Source: Cognatilysobacter bugurensis (lineage in GTDB: Bacteria; Pseudomonadota; Gammaproteobacteria; Xanthomonadales; Xanthomonadaceae). Taken from it: DNA of 64,000 nt. Below the pieces are notes generated by a model, which saw nothing but the letters and a program-made list of their open reading frames with translations, had not been told where the DNA came from and ran no database searches. The position numbers and the translations under genes are program-made. How positions within the stretch are numbered: position 1 is the first letter of the stretch; every line of letters starts with the position of its first letter. The stretch covers positions 845,466 to 909,465 of the forward strand of contig NZ_BMYD01000001.1 of the NCBI RefSeq assembly GCF_014652095.1. Reading direction: 5' to 3'. Of the stretch, positions 29,278 to 39,365 are shown in pieces.

Positions 29278-29293
29278 TTGGCACAGATTGTGC
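29278..29293 (+). promoter_or_regulatory. Sigma-54-like promoter upstream of pgaABCD
   Basis: TTGGCAC followed by five bases and GTGC keeps the invariant GG-N10-GC spacing of sigma-54 promoters (GG at 29280-29281, GC at 29292-29293). It matches the TGGCAC/TTGC core except for one base. It lies 70 bases before the pgaA ATG. No convincing sigma-70 promoter was seen in this gap. The enhancer-binding activator is not identified. Confidence 0.5.
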
Positions 29294-29314
29294 GTTAGCA
29301 ACATGTGAATGACC

Positions 29315-29330
29315 GGCAATGGGGATTGCC
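29315..29330 (+). repeat. Inverted repeat in the pgaA leader
   Basis: A 6-bp perfect inverted repeat GGCAAT/ATTGCC with a GGGG loop lies 33 bases before the pgaA ATG. It could be a regulator site or an RNA hairpin affecting translation of pgaA. Confidence 0.4.
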
Positions 29331-29362
29331 AGTCGTCATCATTCCCTCGAGTTCTGATCCCA

Positions 29363-31393
29363 ATGCCTTCGCTGCGTCGTACCGCAGTGGCTGTTGCCGT
29401 GCTTCTCGCCGGCAGCCTGTCACCACCTGTGTCAGCAACTGACGATATCGGGCAGTCCGATGCGTCCCACGCCGATATCGAAAAAATGCTTGGTGCCCGA
29501 GACTGGCTCGGCGCGCTTGCCAGCATCGAGCGGGCCCTGGCCCGCTCTCCCGGCGACGCCACCCTCTACCGCTTGCGCGTGCTGACGCTCAGCGACATCG
29601 GGTCCAGTCATCGTGCGTGGGCGCTCTATCGCGCCCGGCCGGAGCTCTTCGAAGCAGGTGAGCGCGCCCGTCTAGAAGCCGCGCTGGTGGCGCGTGCGAT
29701 CAATTGGAGCCGGCTGTACGTCGCTCACGAGAGCGGGCGCCTTGCCGCTGCGGAATCCGCGGCGAAGCAGCTCGCCGAGTTCAGGTCGATGCCGGTCGCT
29801 GATGCGGCCGCCTCGACGCACGTCGACTTCGACGAACTGATTTTGTTGAACCGGCTTAACCGGCATGGCGAGGTCGTGCGCCGTTATCGCCAGATGCTTG
29901 CGCAGGGCCGGTCGGTCCCTGCGTATGCGCTTGCCGCAGTGGGTGATTCCCTGCTTGCCGAGCGCGCCCCGCACGAAGCCGTCGTCGCGCTGTCGACCGT
30001 CGTCGAACACGACCCGACCGATCACGACGCCGCCGTGCAGCTCGCCTACGCCCACATCGAAAGCGAGCGCTTCGACAGCGCACTGGCCATGCTCGAGAAG
30101 CTCCTTGCACAGCAGCCGGCCTGGCCGAAGGCGCCGGGCGCGCGTCGCGGGCATGAGAACCGTTTTCGCCTGGACGTGGAGACCGCTTATGGGCTCGTGC
30201 GCGCCTACGGCGAAGACCTCGCCGGTGCACAAGCCACGCTGGAGCCCCTGGCTTCGACCGCGCCGAACAACGCGCAGCTGCAGTCCAGCCTCGGCACGGT
30301 CTACCTGCTTCGCGGCTGGCCTCGCGCGGCGCTGGAGCGCTTCCGGATCGCGGCCACTCTGGACAACCTAAACATTTCGCCGATGCTGGGCCAGGTGGCG
30401 GCGCTGTCGGAGCTTGGCCGCTTCGACGAGGCACGCCCGATCCGCTCTCGCCTGCTGGATTCACACGGCAGCGAAGTGCGCGTCCAGGACATGGAGCGTC
30501 GTTGGCGGCTTGCGCAGGATCCATCGGCCCGCATCCATGCGGCCGCCGGCGACGGCCGCGACGGTGCCGCGCCGCTTGGGAGCCGCGACTTCGAATACGG
30601 GATCGAGGTTCGCGGCCCACTCCTCGCCGACCGCTGGCGGGTCCTCGCGCGCAGCGAACACCGTGGCGCAGAGTTCTCCGACCAGAGCGTCCGCGTGCAC
30701 CGCAATGACGTGGGCATCAACTACGCGTATCGCGGCCTTGCCGCCGAGGCGCTGGCCGGGCGGGCGTCGGACGGCGTGGGTGGAACCGCTGCGTCGCTGG
30801 CATTCGGCCGGCATTATGGTGACCGTTGGAACGCGGGCGTTGTGCTGCGCCGCAACGATCTCGACGCGTCGCTGCAGGCGCGCGCGGCCGGAATCACCGC
30901 GGACTCGGCGCGCATCACCATGGCTTACGAGCGCCACGAGGCCGCCGGCGTCGCGTTTGGTCTGCAGCGTTCGCATTACGACGACGGCAACCGCCGCGAT
31001 GGGTTCGACGTCTCGGCAAATCAGCGCTGGATCAGCGAGCCGCATCTGCTGGTGACCGGCCTGCTCGACATCGACGCGAGCCGGGGCACACGCGAAGACG
31101 CGCCGTACTTCAACCCGGAACGCGTCGCATCGCTCGATCTCGGCATCGACATCGATCGCATCGGTTGGCGCCACTACGACCGCCACTTCCGCCATCGCCT
31201 GCTCGCTACGGCGGGACTGCACTGGCAGCAGAACTTCGGTTCGGACTGGGTGCCCGCAGTCCGCTACGGGCACGAATGGCAGCTCACTCCTTCGCGGGTG
31301 CTGCAGTACGGCGTGAGCTGGTCAAGGCCGGTGTACGACGGCCAGCGCGAAACGCGCGTCGCAGTCGATATGGAAGTGAGGTGGGGGCGATGA
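29363..31393 (+). CDS. pgaA: Poly-beta-1,6-N-acetyl-D-glucosamine export porin PgaA
   Basis: A 676-residue outer-membrane protein that would export partly deacetylated PNAG biofilm polysaccharide. It has a signal peptide (RRTAVAVAVLLAGSLSPPVSA). A periplasmic TPR region follows (about residues 25-400, for example PTDHDAAVQLAYAHIESERF and NAQLQSSLGTVYLLRGWP). The C-terminal beta-barrel (about 410-676) consists of alternating short strands such as GINYAYRGLAAEAL. It is shorter than E. coli PgaA (about 807), mainly in the TPR part by inference. The start at 29363 places the signal peptide at the N-terminus. It overlaps pgaB by four bases. Confidence 0.88.
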   Translation: MPSLRRTAVAVAVLLAGSLSPPVSATDDIGQSDASHADIEKMLGARDWLGALASIERALARSPGDATLYRLRVLTLSDIGSSHRAWALYRARPELFEAGERARLEAALVARAINWSRLYVAHESGRLAAAESAAKQLAEFRSMPVADAAASTHVDFDELILLNRLNRHGEVVRRYRQMLAQGRSVPAYALAAVGDSLLAERAPHEAVVALSTVVEHDPTDHDAAVQLAYAHIESERFDSALAMLEKLLAQQPAWPKAPGARRGHENRFRLDVETAYGLVRAYGEDLAGAQATLEPLASTAPNNAQLQSSLGTVYLLRGWPRAALERFRIAATLDNLNISPMLGQVAALSELGRFDEARPIRSRLLDSHGSEVRVQDMERRWRLAQDPSARIHAAAGDGRDGAAPLGSRDFEYGIEVRGPLLADRWRVLARSEHRGAEFSDQSVRVHRNDVGINYAYRGLAAEALAGRASDGVGGTAASLAFGRHYGDRWNAGVVLRRNDLDASLQARAAGITADSARITMAYERHEAAGVAFGLQRSHYDDGNRRDGFDVSANQRWISEPHLLVTGLLDIDASRGTREDAPYFNPERVASLDLGIDIDRIGWRHYDRHFRHRLLATAGLHWQQNFGSDWVPAVRYGHEWQLTPSRVLQYGVSWSRPVYDGQRETRVAVDMEVRWGR

Positions 31394-33273
31394 ACCGCAT
31401 GCGTTCGATGATTTCGGCGCTGTCCGCGCTTCTGCTCGTGCTCGCCCTGCCGTTCGGCGCGGCAGCGACGCAGGCACCGGCCTCCGAGCCGCTGCTGGTG
31501 CTGAGTTACCACGACATCCGCGACGACGTTGCCCGCAAGGGCGACGCCGACGCCTTCGCTGTCAGCACCCAGAACTTTGCGGCGCACCTCGACTGGCTCT
31601 CCGGAGAGGGCTACCACCCGGTGTCGTTGTCGCAGATCGTGGAGGCATCGAAGGGCGGCGCCCCGCTTCCGCCCAAGCCGGTCCTCATCACGTTCGATGA
31701 CGGACTGCGCAGCGTGTACACGAAGGCCTTTCCGCTGCTGCGCGCGTACGGCTACCCCGCCTTGGCCGCGGTCGTGACCGACTGGGTCGATCTTCCGGCC
31801 GGGCGCAGCGTCGACTATGGTCCGCGGCCCTTCACGACCGACGACTTCCTCACCTGGGAGCAACTCCGGGAGATGCAGGCGAGCGGGCTGATCGACGTGG
31901 CGAGCCACAGCGCAGACCTGCACCGCGGCGTGATTTCTAATCCACAGGGAAATTCGACCCCCGCCGCGATCACGCGCATCTATGATCCTGCGCACGGCTA
32001 CGAGACAGAGCAGGCCTACCTCGCGCGTATCCGCAATGACCTGACGCGCAGCTCGTCGACGATCAAGCGCGAACTCGGCCGCGCGCCGCGCGCCATCGTC
32101 TGGCCGTACGCCGCCTACAGCGACGTGACCAACGAAATCGCAGATTCATTGGGCATGACGGTCTCGTTCGACCTGAAAGGCAGGTCCACGAAGCTGACCT
32201 CCAACCTCCACGGCCTGTCGCGGCTGCTCGTGATGGACAACGCGAGCCTCGGGGACCTCGCATACCAGTTGCGGCACGACAAGGCGCGCGTGGGCGTGCG
32301 CGCACTGCAGATCGATCTCGACGCGGTCTATGACGCCGATCCGGCCCAGATGGGGCGCAACCTCGACGTGCTCGTCGAGCGGGTCAAGCGCATCGGGCCC
32401 ACGCATGTCTTCCTGCAGGCATTCGCGGACCCCGATGGCAACGGCTCAGCTGACGCCCTGTATTTCCCGAACCGCTTCCTGCCGATGCGCGCGGACCTCT
32501 TCAACCGCGTGTCCTGGCAGCTGAAGTCGCGTGCCGGCGTGGAAGTCATCGGTTGGCTGCCGGTGCTGGGCTTCGAGCCGGCAGACGCGCGAGTGCGACA
32601 TGACCTTGCGATCCGCAACACGGCGCCGGACGAGATCTTCCGCCTCGACTTCACCCGCCCCGAGGTTCGGTCGATGGTGCGCGGCATTTACGAGGACCTT
32701 GCTGTCGCCGCCTATCTCGACGGCCTGCTGTTCCACGACGATGCCTACGTGCGCGATACCGAATTGCTCGGCACGCTGCCGTCCGACCCCGCGCTGCGGA
32801 CGCGGGCGCTCATCGACTTCACTCTCGAGCTCGAACGCGCCGCCGAACGCTGGCGGCCGAAGCTCAAGACCGTGCGCAACCTCTACGCGCGGACCGTGCT
32901 GCAGCCGGAAAGCGAGGCTTGGTTTGCGCAGCGGCTCGACCGCTTCAACGCGGCCTACGACTACACCGCGGTCATGGCGATGCCCTGGATGGAGGGCAGC
33001 CGCACGCCGGAGCGATGGCTCGACGGCCTTGTGACAGCCGCACGCCGCTACGACCCCGACCTCACCCAGACGCTGTTCGAACTGCAGACCATCGACTGGC
33101 GCACGTCGCGACCGATCCCCGGTGAGCGGCTGGTGCGCCAAGTTCGTCGCCTGCTTGCACAGGGAGTGCGGCACGTGGGCTGGTACCCCGACGACTTCAT
33201 CGGCAACCGCCCGAAGCTGGAACATGCGCAGGAAGCCATGTCGGCGCGCTCATTCCCGTACGAGGAGCGTTGA
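31390..33273 (+). CDS. pgaB: Poly-beta-1,6-GlcNAc N-deacetylase PgaB
   Basis: A 627-residue two-domain periplasmic enzyme. The N-terminal polysaccharide deacetylase (residues about 35-270) has LSYHDIRDD, the metal/catalytic ITFDDGLRS and ASHSADLHRG with both metal-binding histidines. The C-terminal glycoside-hydrolase-like domain (about 300-610) has LQIDLDAVYD and GLLFHDDAYV. Partial deacetylation of PNAG is needed for its export. The signal sequence (LLLVLALPFGAAATQA) has no lipobox Cys, unlike the E. coli lipoprotein, so this PgaB should be soluble in the periplasm or anchored by its signal. The start ATG overlaps the pgaA stop. Confidence 0.93.
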   Translation: MNRMRSMISALSALLLVLALPFGAAATQAPASEPLLVLSYHDIRDDVARKGDADAFAVSTQNFAAHLDWLSGEGYHPVSLSQIVEASKGGAPLPPKPVLITFDDGLRSVYTKAFPLLRAYGYPALAAVVTDWVDLPAGRSVDYGPRPFTTDDFLTWEQLREMQASGLIDVASHSADLHRGVISNPQGNSTPAAITRIYDPAHGYETEQAYLARIRNDLTRSSSTIKRELGRAPRAIVWPYAAYSDVTNEIADSLGMTVSFDLKGRSTKLTSNLHGLSRLLVMDNASLGDLAYQLRHDKARVGVRALQIDLDAVYDADPAQMGRNLDVLVERVKRIGPTHVFLQAFADPDGNGSADALYFPNRFLPMRADLFNRVSWQLKSRAGVEVIGWLPVLGFEPADARVRHDLAIRNTAPDEIFRLDFTRPEVRSMVRGIYEDLAVAAYLDGLLFHDDAYVRDTELLGTLPSDPALRTRALIDFTLELERAAERWRPKLKTVRNLYARTVLQPESEAWFAQRLDRFNAAYDYTAVMAMPWMEGSRTPERWLDGLVTAARRYDPDLTQTLFELQTIDWRTSRPIPGERLVRQVRRLLAQGVRHVGWYPDDFIGNRPKLEHAQEAMSARSFPYEER

Positions 33274-33274
33274 G

Positions 33275-34528
33275 ATGGGACAGAACCTCTGGCTCGCGCC
33301 GCTGTTCGAGTTCGCTTTCTATTACCCGCTCGTGATGTCCCTTTTCTGGATGTCGGGCGGACTGTATTACTACCTCCGGCGCGAGCGTCACGCACCGGCG
33401 CGCACCGATCCGCCGCCGATGGAGTCATTTCCTTTCGCGTCGATCCTGATCCCCTGCCACAACGAGGGCGCGCAGGTCGACGAGACGCTGTGTGCGGCGC
33501 TGGCGCAGCGCTACCCGGACTACGAGGTCATCGCGATCAACGATGGCAGCCGGGACGACACCGCTCAGAAGCTCGACGCACTCGCGCAGCAGCACGAGCG
33601 CCTGCGGGTGGTGCACTTGGATCGCAACCTCGGAAAGGCGAACGCGCTGCGCATGGGCGCACTCGCCGCACGATCGGAGTACCTGATCTGCATCGACGGT
33701 GACGCCCTGCTCGACCCGTACGCAATGCACTGGATGGTCTGGCACCTCACCAGCGGCCCGCGCGTCGGTGCGGTGACCGGCAACCCGCGCATCCGCAACC
33801 GCTCCACCCTGCTGGGCAAACTGCAGGTGGGCGAGTTCTCTTCGATCATCGGGATCATCAAGCGCGCCCAGCGCGTGTATGGCCGCCTGTTCACCGTGTC
33901 GGGCGTCATCAGCGGCTTCCGCCGCACCGCGCTCAACCGCATCGGCTACTGGTCCGATGACATGGTGACCGAGGACATCGACATCAGCTGGCGGCTGCAG
34001 ATGGACTACTGGGACATCCGCTACGAGCCGAACGCACTGTGCTTCATCCTGATGCCGGAGACGCTGAAGGGCCTCTGGCGGCAGCGCCTGCGTTGGGCCC
34101 AGGGCGGTATGGAGGTGATGCTGCGCCAGTTCCACGGGCTCTTTGTCTGGCGCATGCGGCGCATGTGGGCGGTCTTGGTCGAGTACCTGCTGAGCCTGCT
34201 GTGGGCGCATGTCATGGCGCTGATGATCGTGCTCTGGACGATCGGCCAGTTCGTCGAGCTGCCGCCCGCGTTGCATGTGGAATCGCTGCTGCCGGCGTGG
34301 CACGGCGTGGTGCTCGCGCTGGTGTGCCTGCTGCAGTTCGCCTGCAGCCTGGTCATCGATCGCCGCTATGAAGCCGCGATCGGACGCAACTACTTCTGGA
34401 TGATCTGGTACCCGCTCGTGTACTGGCTGCTGAGTCTCACGACGACGCTCGCTGCCGTTCCCAAGACGCTCCTGAAGCGACGCGGCGCTCGCGCTGTCTG
34501 GACCAGCCCCGATCGAGGCCTGCGATGA
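33275..34528 (+). CDS. pgaC: PNAG synthase glycosyltransferase PgaC
   Basis: A 417-residue inner-membrane family 2 glycosyltransferase that polymerises UDP-GlcNAc. Two N-terminal helices come first, then the GT-A domain: ILIPCHNEGAQVDE, IAINDGSRDDT, the DxD-like ICIDGDALLDP, TEDIDISWRLQ and the processivity motif QRLRWAQGG. Three to four C-terminal helices end the protein. It starts one base after the pgaB stop and overlaps pgaD by four bases. In E. coli, cyclic-di-GMP binds PgaC together with PgaD to activate synthesis. Confidence 0.95.
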   Translation: MGQNLWLAPLFEFAFYYPLVMSLFWMSGGLYYYLRRERHAPARTDPPPMESFPFASILIPCHNEGAQVDETLCAALAQRYPDYEVIAINDGSRDDTAQKLDALAQQHERLRVVHLDRNLGKANALRMGALAARSEYLICIDGDALLDPYAMHWMVWHLTSGPRVGAVTGNPRIRNRSTLLGKLQVGEFSSIIGIIKRAQRVYGRLFTVSGVISGFRRTALNRIGYWSDDMVTEDIDISWRLQMDYWDIRYEPNALCFILMPETLKGLWRQRLRWAQGGMEVMLRQFHGLFVWRMRRMWAVLVEYLLSLLWAHVMALMIVLWTIGQFVELPPALHVESLLPAWHGVVLALVCLLQFACSLVIDRRYEAAIGRNYFWMIWYPLVYWLLSLTTTLAAVPKTLLKRRGARAVWTSPDRGLR

Positions 34529-35049
34529 AACACGAGGGATTTCTCATTCAGAATGCGGGTCTACAACCGCGCCTGTACCGCACCGCGTGGGGCATGGTGA
34601 CGCTCGGATTCTGGGTGGCCTACCTCTACCTCTGGCTACCAGCCGCGACGCTGGCCATGTGGGCGGCAGGCGTGCGGCTTGCGGTCATGGAACTGTACCT
34701 GCACCAGCACAAGATCGATGTCTTCCTGTTGAGCGTGCTGCCGCTACTGGCGGTGATGACCGGTGTGCTCCTGATCGGCTGGGCCGAGATCAACCGGGTC
34801 TGGTTCGTCGGCAAGGAGCGTCGTGGGCAGGTGCCGAACGTGAGCATCGATCGCGTGGCCGCAGCGCTGCAGACCCCCCAGCCGATCGCCCACGCGCTGC
34901 AGGAGCTGAAGATCGCAGTCCTCCAGATGGATACTGACGCCATTCCCTACATGGTGGTCGACGGAGCGCCGCAGCTGATCCCGGCCGCGCAGCCGACCAC
35001 GATGCCGGACGTAGTGCTCGCCCCGCTGCTTCCGGCGGTCGAAGCCTAG
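34525..35049 (+). CDS. pgaD: PNAG synthesis auxiliary membrane protein PgaD
   Basis: A 174-residue protein with two strong membrane helices (about residues 23-50 and 67-90) and a cytoplasmic tail. It carries [21 protein letters not shown] and [15 protein letters not shown], as in PgaD/HmsS. It stabilises PgaC and shares its c-di-GMP site in E. coli. Its stop codon overlaps the stop of the convergent argH by four bases. Confidence 0.85.
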   Translation: MKHEGFLIQNAGLQPRLYRTAWGMVTLGFWVAYLYLWLPAATLAMWAAGVRLAVMELYLHQHKIDVFLLSVLPLLAVMTGVLLIGWAEINRVWFVGKERRGQVPNVSIDRVAAALQTPQPIAHALQELKIAVLQMDTDAIPYMVVDGAPQLIPAAQPTTMPDVVLAPLLPAVEA

Positions 35050-36362
35050 CCCGACGCCTCCGTACCGGCTGGCGGCTGCATGGCCGCCAGCCTGGCCTGC
35101 AGGGCATCGAGCCTCAGGTTGGCGCCGGAGCCTGCCGACACGCGCGAGGCCAGGCTCGCAGCCGGGTCACCCGCTTTCCAATGCTGCGGATCGGCCGCAC
35201 GCCGGTAGGCCTCGCGAAACGGCACGCCTTCGCGCGCGAGATCGACGGCCAAGTCCGTCGCATACATCGACGGCTCCAGCGCGGCGCCCATCGCAGCCTC
35301 GCGCCATTCGAGACAGGCCATGAGGTCCGGCAACAGGGCGAGCGCAGCCAGCCCGCGCGTGAACCCGTGCACGATCGCGCCTTTCGAAAACTGCAGGTCG
35401 CGGTGATAGCCCGACGGCAGCGACAGCAACTGCTCGATCTCGCACCGCGCCGCGGCGACGCTCGCGTAGCTCGCGCGCATGAGCTCGATGACGTCCGGGT
35501 TGCGCTTGTTCGGCATGATCGAGCTGCCGGTCGTGTACTGCGACGGCAGCGAGACGAAGCCAAACTCGGCACTCGTGAACAGGCTAAGGTCCCACGCAAG
35601 GCGACGCAGGTCGAGCAGCGCCGAGCCCAGCGCCTCGACCGCGGCCAGCTCGAACTTGCCGCGCGAAAGTTGCGCGTAGGTGGCTGACACCTGCAGGCGG
35701 CCGAAGCCGAGCGCCTGCGTCGCGCCGTCGCGATCGAGCGGCAGGTTTACGCCGTAGCCGGCTGCCGTCCCTAATGGGTTCGCATCGACCCAAGCGCGGG
35801 TGTCGCGCGCACGCGCTGCGTTGTCGATGAAGGCCTCGGCCCAGCCCGCCCACCACATCCCGCACGACGACACGACGGCGCGCTGCAGGTGCGTGTAACC
35901 GGGCATCGGAAGCGACTGCTCGGCCTGCGCACGGTCGAGCGAAATCCGCGCGCAGCGCTGGCAGAGTTCGGCCAAGGCGTCGAGCCTGTCGCGCAGCCAC
36001 AGGCGCGTCGCAACGAGTACCTGGTCGTTGCGGCTGCGTCCGGTGTGGATGCGCCGCCCGGCGTCGCCCAGCCGCTCGGTCAGCCGGGCCTCGATGGCCG
36101 AGTGGCCGTCTTCGTATCGCTCGTCGAGAACGAAGCGACCGGCACGCGTGTCGTCGGCGAGCGCCGCGAGTTCGCGCGTAAGGCCATCGACCTCGGCATC
36201 GTCGATGATGCCGATGCGATGCAGACCCTGCGCATGCGCGCGGCTTGCCTCGATGTCGTAGAGGAAGAATTCGCGGTCGAGGAGCACGTCGTCGCCCGCG
36301 AGGAATTTCTGGATCTCGGCTTCGACGCGCACGCCGGGTTTCTGCCAGAGGAGTTCGCTCAT
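35046..36362 (-). CDS. argH: Argininosuccinate lyase
   Basis: A 438-residue lyase splitting argininosuccinate into arginine and fumarate. The superfamily signature [15 protein letters not shown] (near residue 275) contains the catalytic serine loop. [18 protein letters not shown] and [10 protein letters not shown] are typical. It is the last gene of the visible arginine operon and overlaps argC by four bases. The N-terminus [21 protein letters not shown] matches the family. Confidence 0.95.
   Translation of the reverse strand: MSELLWQKPGVRVEAEIQKFLAGDDVLLDREFFLYDIEASRAHAQGLHRIGIIDDAEVDGLTRELAALADDTRAGRFVLDERYEDGHSAIEARLTERLGDAGRRIHTGRSRNDQVLVATRLWLRDRLDALAELCQRCARISLDRAQAEQSLPMPGYTHLQRAVVSSCGMWWAGWAEAFIDNAARARDTRAWVDANPLGTAAGYGVNLPLDRDGATQALGFGRLQVSATYAQLSRGKFELAAVEALGSALLDLRRLAWDLSLFTSAEFGFVSLPSQYTTGSSIMPNKRNPDVIELMRASYASVAAARCEIEQLLSLPSGYHRDLQFSKGAIVHGFTRGLAALALLPDLMACLEWREAAMGAALEPSMYATDLAVDLAREGVPFREAYRRAADPQHWKAGDPAASLASRVSAGSGANLRLDALQARLAAMQPPAGTEASG
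35067..35092. terminator. Hairpin in the argH 3' end, possible terminator of pga transcript
   Basis: A perfect 10-bp stem (GGCTGGCGGC/GCCGCCAGCC, loop TGCATG) lies 18 bases after the pgaD stop, inside the last codons of argH. No U-tract follows. Confidence 0.4.
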
Positions 36363-37369
36363 GGGTGCTTGCCGTTGGATAAGGGCGCGTCATCCGCGTG
36401 CGACGCCAACGGCAGCGGAATGCCGAGCCACTCGTCGAGACCGAACGCGAGGTTGAGGTTCTGCAGCGCCTGCGTCGCGGCGCCTTTGAGCAGGTTGTCG
36501 AGCGTCGCGACGACGACGAGGCGATGCCCCGTTTCGTCGAGTGCGAAACCGCCGATTTCGACACCGTGCGTGCACGCAATGCGGCTCACCCACGGGGGCG
36601 CGTCGCTCACCTGCACCAGCGGCTCGTCCGCGTAGCGGGCCCGGTATCGCGAGCGAACGTGCTCCTGCGTTGCCGGCTCGGCGAGATGCAGGTTGGCCGT
36701 TACGGTCAGCCCGCGGAAGTGCGGCGCCACGTGCGGCATGAACTCCACCGGATGCCCGAGCCGCCGGGTCACTTCACGCTCGTGGATGTGCCCGGTGAGC
36801 GCGTACGGCATGAGGTTGTCGCGCAATTGCCTGGGGTCGTTCTTGTCCGAAGGCGACGTGCCGGCGCCCGAATAGCCCGACACGCCGAAGCACTGCACGG
36901 CGCCAGCGAGCAAACCGAGTAGCGGCGCGACCGCGAGCTGCATGGCCGTGGCGTAGCAACCGGGATTGCTGATCCGCCGCTGGCCCGCGTACGCCCGACG
37001 GGTGAGCTCGGGCAGGCCGTAGAACCAGCGCTCGTCGAACCGGTAATCGGCCGACAGATCGACGATCACCGGATCCGCGCCGGCCGCGTCGAACGCCGCC
37101 ACCGCCGGGCCCGCCTTGCCATTCGGCAGCGCGAGCACGACCGCATCGGCGCCGAGCGTCGGCAGGGATTCGAGGGCGGGCGCACTGAAACGCAGTTCGC
37201 CGGTGTAGCTTGCGTGGTGATCGCCAAGGCGCTGGCCGTCGAGTTCGCGCGAGCCGACGTAGGCCAGCTCGAATGCCGGATGCGCGGACAGCAGCTTGAT
37301 GAGCTCCGCGCCCACGTAGCCGCGCGCGCCCACGAGGCCGACGCGGATCGGGTGCTTACGATCAACCAC
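36359..37369 (-). CDS. argC: N-acetyl-gamma-glutamyl-phosphate reductase
   Basis: A 336-residue NADPH-dependent reductase making N-acetylglutamate semialdehyde. The nucleotide-binding [17 protein letters not shown] lies at the N-terminus. The catalytic Cys is in [13 protein letters not shown], and the later [16 protein letters not shown] segment is conserved. It overlaps the GNAT gene by eight bases at its start and argH by four at its end. Confidence 0.95.
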   Translation of the reverse strand: MVDRKHPIRVGLVGARGYVGAELIKLLSAHPAFELAYVGSRELDGQRLGDHHASYTGELRFSAPALESLPTLGADAVVLALPNGKAGPAVAAFDAAGADPVIVDLSADYRFDERWFYGLPELTRRAYAGQRRISNPGCYATAMQLAVAPLLGLLAGAVQCFGVSGYSGAGTSPSDKNDPRQLRDNLMPYALTGHIHEREVTRRLGHPVEFMPHVAPHFRGLTVTANLHLAEPATQEHVRSRYRARYADEPLVQVSDAPPWVSRIACTHGVEIGGFALDETGHRLVVVATLDNLLKGAATQALQNLNLAFGLDEWLGIPLPLASHADDAPLSNGKHP

Positions 37370-37979
37370 GGCCGTGCGCTCCCAGCTTCACATCGAGATG
37401 CCGCCTCACCGCCGGCCATTCGGCATCGATGATCGAGAACACCACGCTGTCGCGCACGGTGCCGTCGGCATGCCGAAAGTGGTTGCGGATCACGCCGTCC
37501 TGCTTGGCGCCGAGCCGGGCAATCGCGGCACGCGATGCATGGTTGAACCAGCTCGTTTCAAAGCCGACCGCGATGCAACCCAGGACTTCAAACGCGTAGG
37601 CGAGCAGCAGCCGCTTAGCTTCGGTGTTGAGCCCGGTGCGCTGCACCCGACGGGCGAACCAGGTGTAGCCGATGCTCAGCCGCGGGGTGGCCGGATCGAG
37701 TTCGTACAGTCGCGTCGTCCCGACGACGTCGCCCTGTGCATCGCGCACTGCGAACGCCAGCGCCTCGCCGGCAGCCTGTTTTTCCAGCGCGCCGGCGATG
37801 TAGGCCTCGACGGCATCTGGCTTCGGCACGCTCGTGTACCACAGGCGCCACAGCTCGCCGTCGGCGCACGCCAGGCGCAGGCCGTCGGCATGGCCCGACG
37901 CCAGCGGCTCGAGTTGCACGTGCGAGCCGCGCAGCGTCGGCGGCTGGCGCCACGCATCAACCTTCATTGATTCATCCAT
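37362..37979 (-). CDS. GNAT (RimJ/RimL-type) acetyltransferase inside the arginine operon
   Basis: A 205-residue GNAT protein with the RimJ/RimL pattern: [16 protein letters not shown] at the start, [21 protein letters not shown] for the acetyl-CoA strand and loop, and a C-terminal [13 protein letters not shown]. It lies three bases after the synthase/kinase gene and overlaps argC, so it is co-expressed with arginine synthesis. N-acetylglutamate synthase activity is already provided by the fused upstream enzyme, so this protein's acceptor is unclear; a protein N-terminus or a pathway intermediate is possible. A GNAT gene at this spot is, to my memory, common in xanthomonads. Confidence 0.85.
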   Translation of the reverse strand: MDESMKVDAWRQPPTLRGSHVQLEPLASGHADGLRLACADGELWRLWYTSVPKPDAVEAYIAGALEKQAAGEALAFAVRDAQGDVVGTTRLYELDPATPRLSIGYTWFARRVQRTGLNTEAKRLLLAYAFEVLGCIAVGFETSWFNHASRAAIARLGAKQDGVIRNHFRHADGTVRDSVVFSIIDAEWPAVRRHLDVKLGAHGRG

Positions 37980-37982
37980 GCC

Positions 37983-39365
37983 TCAATCCTCGAGCGTCGC
38001 GCGCCGGGCATCGCAGTGGGCGACGCAGCGCCCCACCCGGTCGATGCTGTCTTGCCCGTACCAGAACACATCCCAGGTCTCGCGCTTGATGCAGCCGTCG
38101 GATTCGGCGAAATAGAACGCATTGACCGGATTGCCGCTCCGGGAACGCCAGAACAGGCTCGGCGTTTCTTCGCGCATGACCTGCCAGACCGCGCGGCCGA
38201 GCCCTTCGCCCTGCGCCTCGTCGAGCACCGCGAATTTGTCGAGATACGGCCCGTCCGCCTCGTCGGTGATGATCACCGCCGCGCGGTAGTGCTCGCTGAC
38301 ATAGGCCCGCAGCAGCGGGGTGGTCTCGAAGTAGCCAGGCAGCAGCCTCCGGCCAAAGGCGGACTCGATGAGTTCGCGCAGCCGCCGCAGGTCGAGCGCA
38401 TCCCACGATGCGGCACGCAGCACGCGCTCGCCGCGGCGAACGAGCGTGCCCGAGCCCTTATGGGTGAACAGCTCCTTCGCCAGCTCCGCCGGCCGCGTAA
38501 TCGACACCGACGAGGCCGAGGGCAGGCCGTCGAGCAGGTCCTTGATCTGTTGCAGCTTCACGCGCATGCCGCCGTTGATCCACGGCTGCGCGCAAAGATG
38601 CTCGTACTCGGTCGACAGATTGATCGAGTCGATCACGCGGCCGTCGGCATCGAGCAGCCCGCCCGTGCCCGTCAGGAACACGATCTTGTACGGCTGCAGC
38701 ACCTGCACCAGCTCGTTCGCCGCGAAGTCGGCATTGACGTTGAGGATCTGCCCGCCCGCGGTTTCGCCGAGGCTTGCGATGACCGGGATCGAACCCGCCT
38801 GCAGGCTCGCCTGGATCGGCGCGAGGTTCACGCGCTTGACCTCGCCGACGAGGCCGTAGGTCTCGCGGTCGAGATACTCCGCCTCGAACACGCCCGACAC
38901 GATCGACGTCGCGCGCGCATCGCTGCCGTGAAGTGCTTCGACGAGCCGCAGGTTCTGCGCATGGAAGACGCGGCGCACTACGGCGAGCGCCTCGGGCGAG
39001 GTCACACGAAGGCCATTGACCGTCTGCTTCTCGATCCCTGCAGCGCCGAGTTCCTCGTCGAGCTGTGGGCCGGCGCCGTGCACGACGATCGGTGTAAGAC
39101 CGACGTCCTGCAGGAACGCGAGCGACGAGGCGAGCGCCTCGAGGTCGTCACGCAGCACCGCGCCGCCCACCTTGACCACAGCAAAGCGTGCCGCGTCGAG
39201 TTGGGAAAAGCGCTTGAGGTACTGCGTGATTTCCTTTGCGCTGCCCATGCTCGAGAGCAGGCGTACGATGGTCTGGCGGGTCTGGGGGTCGTGGACGTGG
39301 TGCATGCGGGGCATCGGGACCAGGCCGGCTTGCGCGGGCAGAGGAAGCGGGACAACGGCGCTCAC
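37983..39365 (-). CDS. argB: Bifunctional N-acetylglutamate synthase/kinase
   Basis: About 460 residues. The N-terminal amino-acid kinase domain (about 20-300) phosphorylates N-acetylglutamate: [22 protein letters not shown], and [12 protein letters not shown]. The C-terminal GNAT-like NAT domain (about 310-455; [50 protein letters not shown]) makes N-acetylglutamate. This fusion replaces separate argA and argB in xanthomonads. A GTG at 39365 overlapping the deacetylase stop (GTGA) is taken as start. An ATG at 39314 would give 443 residues and is a real alternative. Confidence 0.92.
   Translation of the reverse strand: MSAVVPLPLPAQAGLVPMPRMHHVHDPQTRQTIVRLLSSMGSAKEITQYLKRFSQLDAARFAVVKVGGAVLRDDLEALASSLAFLQDVGLTPIVVHGAGPQLDEELGAAGIEKQTVNGLRVTSPEALAVVRRVFHAQNLRLVEALHGSDARATSIVSGVFEAEYLDRETYGLVGEVKRVNLAPIQASLQAGSIPVIASLGETAGGQILNVNADFAANELVQVLQPYKIVFLTGTGGLLDADGRVIDSINLSTEYEHLCAQPWINGGMRVKLQQIKDLLDGLPSASSVSITRPAELAKELFTHKGSGTLVRRGERVLRAASWDALDLRRLRELIESAFGRRLLPGYFETTPLLRAYVSEHYRAAVIITDEADGPYLDKFAVLDEAQGEGLGRAVWQVMREETPSLFWRSRSGNPVNAFYFAESDGCIKRETWDVFWYGQDSIDRVGRCVAHCDARRATLED

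Noticed and set aside
30826-31389. Upstream extension of the pgaB frame into pgaA
   Set aside because: The signal peptide begins at the ATG at 31390, which overlaps the pgaA stop; the extension has no protein-like features.
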